This document shows, one piece after another, positions 63,561 through 64,000 of a stretch of 64,000 bases of DNA. The notes under the pieces are model-generated. The model did no database searches. It was not told where the DNA came from and worked only from the letters and a program-made list of their open reading frames with translations. The translations under genes and the position numbers were made by a program. The stretch is from Candidatus Roseilinea sp. (GTDB taxonomy: Bacteria > Chloroflexota > Anaerolineae > J036 > Brachytrichaceae): the NCBI GenBank assembly GCA_025055235.1, contig JANWYN010000070.1, positions 55,591 to 119,590 of the forward strand, written 5' to 3'. The stretch's first letter is position 1, and each line of letters begins with the position of its first letter.

Positions 63561-63808
63561 CGTGGGCACTGGCTATTGCCATGCCTCACGTATACAGCTA
63601 TAGCTCGTGGCAAACTGCTTGCGAAGATAGTTACGTCTTCCTCTACTATGACTCTAATGGATGATTCTCCTTGCTTAGTCCTATATTCCTCGGTCTCCCA
63701 CAGCGGCTGATCATCTTTTGTGAGAACATCCAACAGACATGCACCAAACTCTTTGGCTTCGTGCGAAACAGCCCTCGAGTCGAGATCTTTGTTCTCAATA
63801 ACCATCAA
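63557..63808 (-). CDS. Hypothetical protein in a low-GC segment
   Basis: 83 residues starting at a TTG or the following ATG (63805). It contains an acidic, strand-rich pattern (ESSIRVIVEEDVTIFASS) and no recognisable domain. GC content is visibly lower than in the surroundings. It ends inside the LacI remnant. It may be part of an inserted element. Confidence 0.35.
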   Translation of the reverse strand: MMVIENKDLDSRAVSHEAKEFGACLLDVLTKDDQPLWETEEYRTKQGESSIRVIVEEDVTIFASSLPRAIAVYVRHGNSQCPR

Positions 63809-63872
63809 GAGCTTGATGGGTGCTGGTTGCCTTTGACCATTCTTTACGGTTGGCAGTTGAACTAGTGCCTTG

Positions 63873-64000
63873 TTAGGTTGAATTTTGCTCTTTCATAACT
63901 GGATACAGACGCCTGAGCTTGATCCGGGCATCGGCGGTGGTAAACTGCCACACCACCTTGGCGCATGCGGTGTTGCGCCGCGTTTCCCAGGCGGTGACTT
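63873..64000 (-). mobile_element. IS630-family transposase, C-terminal 41 codons (partial)
   Basis: The minus frame from 64000 reads VTAWETRRNTACAKVVWQ, then FTTADARIKLRRLYP, and ends at TAA 63873-63875. This matches the conserved C-terminus of IS630-type transposases (V.AWE.RRN...a.v.WqFtt.dAR.KL.rLYP). The rest lies beyond the window. The element's end is probably near 63830-63870, though no terminal repeat is recognisable here. Confidence 0.8.

Overview
The window is about 64 kb of GC-rich DNA whose gene content points to a sugar-scavenging, probably thermophilic or phototrophic member of Chloroflexota (Anaerolineae-like). This placement is an inference. It rests on the many CUT1-type sugar ABC transporters with lipobox or Tat-type binding proteins, a fused E1 alpha/beta 2-oxoacid dehydrogenase, bactofilin, and intergenic spacers filled with short tandem repeats. 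No rRNA or taxonomic marker settles it. There are about 57 genes, one tRNA, one intact insertion sequence, a partial IS630-type transposase and a truncated LacI regulator. No CRISPR array and no rRNA were seen.

Layout. (1) Bases 1-18756, plus strand: a large carbohydrate/polyol island. It has the tail of one ABC system, two FGGY kinases, a cupin, a zinc-type dehydrogenase, a GpsA-type dehydrogenase, a complete ABC transporter with two ATPases and a small membrane protein, then a triosephosphate-isomerase-like enzyme, an aldolase/SDR fusion, RpiB, DhaK and DhaL. Kinase, GpsA-type dehydrogenase, TIM-like isomerase and RpiB-like isomerase is the enzyme order expected for a tetritol (erythritol/threitol) or related small-polyol route. 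DhaK/DhaL would add a ketose-kinase entry. (2) 18819-28018, minus strand: a secreted clan GH-A hydrolase, a coiled-coil membrane protein, a lipoprotein with a duplicated domain, a Gfo/Idh/MocA dehydrogenase, AroE, a second aldolase/SDR fusion (RhaD/lactaldehyde dehydrogenase type), a uracil-DNA-glycosylase-like protein and a DUF429-like protein. (3) 28070-35572, minus: GH4 glycosidase, PIG-L-like protein, ABC transporter and an AraC regulator with an N-terminal discoidin-like domain. (4) 35715-42094, minus: amidohydrolase, GH30-like protein, another ABC transporter and a GntR/FadR regulator. (5) 42204-43404: a complete ISAs1-family element with an 8-bp target duplication. (6) 43698-45904, minus: L-rhamnose isomerase, rhamnose mutarotase and a hexapeptide acyltransferase. 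(7) 46003-54387, plus: tRNA-Leu(CAG), a DivIC-like protein, bactofilin, GatC, GatA, a sugar nucleotidyltransferase, a caspase-like protease with a C-terminal adaptor-like domain, a lipoyl E2 and a carotenoid-type FAD oxidoreductase. (8) 54410-63347, minus: TrkH/TrkA, an epimerase-like protein, a PH-domain membrane protein, E1 fusion, E2 and a butanediol-type dehydrogenase. (9) 63399-64000: LacI remnant, an AT-richer stretch and the C-terminus of an IS630-type transposase.

The most striking feature is a set of degenerate heptamer (sometimes nonamer) tandem arrays at most gene junctions. Each array is usually followed by its own reverse complement, so the RNA could fold into a long hairpin. Unit sequences differ from junction to junction while the period stays 7 or 9 bp. 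Several arrays lie inside reading frames: they encode 7-residue-periodic linkers in the E2 at 51283 and a loop in the FAD oxidoreductase, form the C-terminal tails of an ATPase and of GatA, and join a uracil-glycosylase-like frame to an aldolase frame without a stop codon. Other arrays run right up to start codons that lack a Shine-Dalgarno sequence. The same architecture with a changing sequence looks like a process that builds or edits junctions, comparable to cyanobacterial STRR heptamer repeats.
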